The translations under genes and the position numbers were made by a program. A stretch of 64,000 nt of DNA from an uncultured Paracoccaceae bacterium (lineage in GTDB: Bacteria; Pseudomonadota; Alphaproteobacteria; Rhodobacterales; Rhodobacteraceae), in the NCBI GenBank assembly GCA_947499715.1, contig CANMPL010000007.1, positions 124,001 to 188,000 on the forward strand, read 5' to 3'. The notes under the pieces were generated by a model. That model was not told where the DNA came from. It saw only the letters and a program-made list of their open reading frames with translations, and searched no databases. Shown in pieces: positions 62,094 to 64,000 of the stretch (position 1 is its first letter; each line of letters begins with the position of its first letter).

Positions 62094-63353
62094 CTTTTCT
62101 GCCTCCTTGCGGCCCCGGTCGCCGCCCAGATCAGCCCTGACGATTACATCCCCGCCGACCCAGATCAAGCCCGACTTGGCCAGCTCCTCTTTTACGACAA
62201 GGTGCTGTCAGGTAATAGAAATATCTCTTGTGGCACCTGCCACCACCATGATCACGCAGGCGGTGATGGCCTGTCGCTGGGCATCGGCGAAGGCGGCACT
62301 GGCGTTGGCCCTGACCGCACACCCGGCACTGGCCCCGACCAGATCAAGAAACGCATCCCCCGCAACGCCCCGGCCCTGTGGAACATCGGCCATAACAGCG
62401 TGGACGTCCTGTTCCACGATGGCCGTCTTTCGGTCTCTGACATCTACGGCAACGGCTTCAACTCCCCCGCAGAGGAATGGCTGCCCCAAGGCCTCGACAA
62501 TATCGTCGCCGCCCAAGCCCTGTTCCCCCTGACCGCGCAGTTTGAAATGGCAGGCAACCCCGGTGAAAACGACGTGATCGGGGCCGTGCGCAACCGCATC
62601 GACCGGGGCTGGCCGATCATCGCCAAGCGCGTTCGCACGATCCCGGAATATGGCGAGATGTTCGTTACGGCCTTCCCCGAGATCTCCCATCCGTCAGAGG
62701 TCACGATCGTCCAGATCGCCAACGCGCTGGCCGCCTTCATGACCACAGAATGGCGCTCATCCGACAGCGCTTACGACGCTTGGCTCACTGGCACACCCTT
62801 GCCCGAGGATGCCGAACGCGGCCGCCAGCTCTTCACCACTCTACGCTGCGCCTCTTGCCATGCAGGTCCGCTTTTCACCGACCAAGACTTCCATAGCCTC
62901 GCCGTGCCCGCCTTTGGCCCCGGTCGGACCCGGCGCTTTGATCCGATGCCGCGCGACGTGGGCCGCATGGGCGAAACCGACCTTCTGGCAGACGCCTACA
63001 AGTTCCGCACACCGTCCTTGCGCAACGTGGCCCTCACGGCCCCCTACGGCCACAACGGCGCCTTCCCGACGCTGGATGCAATGATCCGCCACCACGCCGG
63101 TCAAGACATCTGGACCCCTGACATGGCGCAACTGCCCGACGTCCCATGGCTGGCAAAAGCCGATTTCACCATCCGCGCCGATACCCGCGAAATGGCCCGC
63201 GTCACTGCTGCGCGCGAACTCCAGCCCTTCGCCGTAACGGATGCCGAAATCGCCGACCTTGTCGCCTTCTTGCATGCGCTCACTGGCAAGACAGCGAAGA
63301 CGCGCCCCCTTGGTCGCCCCAACACCGTCCCATCCGGCCTGCCTGTCGACTGA
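62085..63353 (+). CDS. Di-heme cytochrome c peroxidase/MauG-family protein, start unresolved
   Basis: The roughly 420-residue protein has two heme c sites (S-C-G-T-C-H-H near the N-terminus and C-A-S-C-H-A-G in the second half), with Y-G-H-N-G-A and P-S-L-R-N-V-A as in bacterial CCP/MauG enzymes. A signal-peptide core (C-L-L-A-A-P-V-A-A-Q) is visible from 62100. No ATG, GTG or TTG lies in frame between 61848 and that core. A TTG at 62086 becomes in frame if one T is added to the T4 run at 62095-62098. This is a frameshift or an unusual start. Confidence 0.85.
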   Translation, partial: LAHLFCLLAAPVAAQISPDDYIPADPDQARLGQLLFYDKVLSGNRNISCGTCHHHDHAGGDGLSLGIGEGGTGVGPDRTPGTGPDQIKKRIPRNAPALWNIGHNSVDVLFHDGRLSVSDIYGNGFNSPAEEWLPQGLDNIVAAQALFPLTAQFEMAGNPGENDVIGAVRNRIDRGWPIIAKRVRTIPEYGEMFVTAFPEISHPSEVTIVQIANALAAFMTTEWRSSDSAYDAWLTGTPLPEDAERGRQLFTTLRCASCHAGPLFTDQDFHSLAVPAFGPGRTRRFDPMPRDVGRMGETDLLADAYKFRTPSLRNVALTAPYGHNGAFPTLDAMIRHHAGQDIWTPDMAQLPDVPWLAKADFTIRADTREMARVTAARELQPFAVTDAEIADLVAFLHALTGKTAKTRPLGRPNTVPSGLPVD

Positions 63354-63371
63354 CCGTCCAGAGGGTCCTTG

Positions 63372-63462
63372 CTTCTTTTGGCCAAAAATATCCCGGGGGA
63401 GTCAGCTTGCTGACGGGGGCAGCGCCCCCAAAAGGGGTGGGTGGGCGGGCACCGCCCCCAAC
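63372..63462 (+). repeat. module-1 repeat with three hairpins between peroxidase and glycerate kinase genes
   Basis: CTTCTTTTGGCCAAAAATAT begins 18 nt after the peroxidase stop. Hairpins follow: GTCAGC-TT-GCTGAC (63401-63414), GGGGGC-AGC-GCCCCC (63415-63429) and GGGCGG-GCA-CCGCCC (63443-63457). It separates convergent genes. Confidence 0.7.
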
Positions 63463-64000
63463 CTACCCCCGGATCAAAACACCCAAATCGGCAACATTGG
63501 TGCCAGTGGCGCCTGTCACCAAAAGATCACCCGCCTCCTGCAACGCCGCATAGCTGTCGTTATTTGCAAGCAACGCGTCCACATCCGAAATCCGCGCCAA
63601 GGTGCCATGATCGACAAGCCCGCCTGCTGCATCCGTCGGCCCATCGCGCCCATCAGACCCACCTTGCAAACAGGTCCAATCGCGCCAGCCCCGCGCCTTG
63701 GCCTCCAGTGCGATCCGCAACGCCAGCTCCTGATTGCGCCCACCGCGGCCTGTGCCCTTCAGCACAACCGTCGTCTCGCCGCCCCAGATCGTCACACCGG
63801 GTCCGGCTTGGTCGCAAATCTCTTTGGCCGCATCCGCCACGTCACCTTCAACCGGATCAAGCACCCGGCAATCGCCTGCCGCCGCCTGCATCGCAGCCAC
63901 GCTCAGCGCGTTTGACCCCACCAGAATGTTCTTCGCCTCAGGCAAAGGCTCTGCTTTGCGCGCGCCCGTCAAATGCGCCTGAACCGACCCGGGCATATCG
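63463..64000 (-). CDS. Glycerate 2-kinase/MOFRL-family protein (C-terminal part; 5' end beyond window)
   Basis: About 178 C-terminal residues are visible, and the frame stays open to the window edge. The MOFRL domain is shown by W-G-G-E-T-T-V, G-x-G-R-G-G-R-N-Q-E-L-A-L, D-G-R-D-G-P-T-D-A-A-G-G and N-N-D-S-Y, ending in G-T-N-V-A-D-L. The family phosphorylates glycerate to 2-phosphoglycerate; older names are hydroxypyruvate reductase or TtuD. The gene converges on the peroxidase gene across a module-1 repeat. Confidence 0.9.
   Translation of the reverse strand, partial: DMPGSVQAHLTGARKAEPLPEAKNILVGSNALSVAAMQAAAGDCRVLDPVEGDVADAAKEICDQAGPGVTIWGGETTVVLKGTGRGGRNQELALRIALEAKARGWRDWTCLQGGSDGRDGPTDAAGGLVDHGTLARISDVDALLANNDSYAALQEAGDLLVTGATGTNVADLGVLIRG

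Noticed and set aside
1-64000. CRISPR arrays, prophage, insertion sequences, rRNA and tRNA genes
   Set aside because: No regularly spaced repeats, transposase or phage motifs, or cloverleaf-like intergenic sequences were seen. The dispersed repeats are intergenic hairpin elements without coding capacity.

Overview
The window looks like a chromosomal segment of a Rhodobacteraceae (Roseobacter-group) alphaproteobacterium. The basis is its GC-rich coding bias, a DctPQM TRAP system with dctB/dctD, the cysG-DUF2849-cysI-cysH-DUF934-fpr sulfur block, a VPLPA-CTERM protein, a pyrC-pyrE-dnaB run and a surE-pcm-nlpD run. The genus cannot be named from sequence alone. Coding density is high and no gap exceeds 300 nt. 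I saw no rRNA, tRNA, insertion sequence, prophage or CRISPR array.

Layout. 1-1.6 kb: the end of an HTH gene, DUF3307, an A-type Fe-S carrier and TfoX. 1.7-7.7 kb: an ABC importer operon (binding protein, ATPase, two permeases, DUF917 enzyme) divergent from a LysR regulator. 8-9.7 kb: a 2OG-Fe(II) oxygenase divergent from tpiA. 9.8-16.3 kb: C4-dicarboxylate uptake (dctM, dctQ, dctP) with its sensor/regulator pair dctB/dctD. 16.4-18.6 kb: a B12-binding regulator divergent from a P450. 18.8-24.8 kb: an Lrp regulator and the assimilatory sulfur operon, in which siroheme synthase, sulfite reductase, APS reductase and ferredoxin-NADP reductase form one pathway. 24.9-30.3 kb: an alanine/glutamate repeat membrane protein, infC, an orphan histidine kinase, and a LacI regulator with a PhyH-type dioxygenase. 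30.3-34.4 kb: CoxM and CoxS subunits without CoxL, an ArsR-SRPBCC-SRPBCC-DUF1761 operon, and XdhC. 34.6-40.6 kb: glutaryl-CoA dehydrogenase, an unknown protein, pyrC, pyrE and dnaB. 40.8-47.5 kb: MerR plus aldo/keto reductase, sterol desaturase, a membrane coiled-coil/ClpP-fold pair, and alr. 47.7-53.6 kb: envelope proteins, radA, cvpA, a VPLPA-CTERM protein and purF. 53.6-64 kb: sulfotransferase-like, GFA, arsC, a GspC-like mini-protein, SDR, surE-pcm-nlpD, YjdF-like, an EEP hydrolase, Sel1, a di-heme peroxidase and a partial glycerate kinase.

The strongest unexplained signal is a family of intergenic elements built from two modules. Module 1 has a core close to TTCTTTTGGCCAAAAATAT followed by GC hairpins, and it begins at or just after stop codons. 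Module 2 is a G-rich block followed by a hairpin whose stem sequence changes completely between copies while pairing is kept. Every copy found lies in the same orientation. Other notable points are a DctD that lacks the GAFTGA loop and the Walker A lysine, an AUA start for infC, a hendecad-repeat protein long enough to cross the periplasm, a CoxS/CoxM pair without its catalytic subunit, a leaderless-looking MerR promoter, a CtrA box before a VPLPA-CTERM gene, and a di-heme peroxidase with no usable in-frame start codon.
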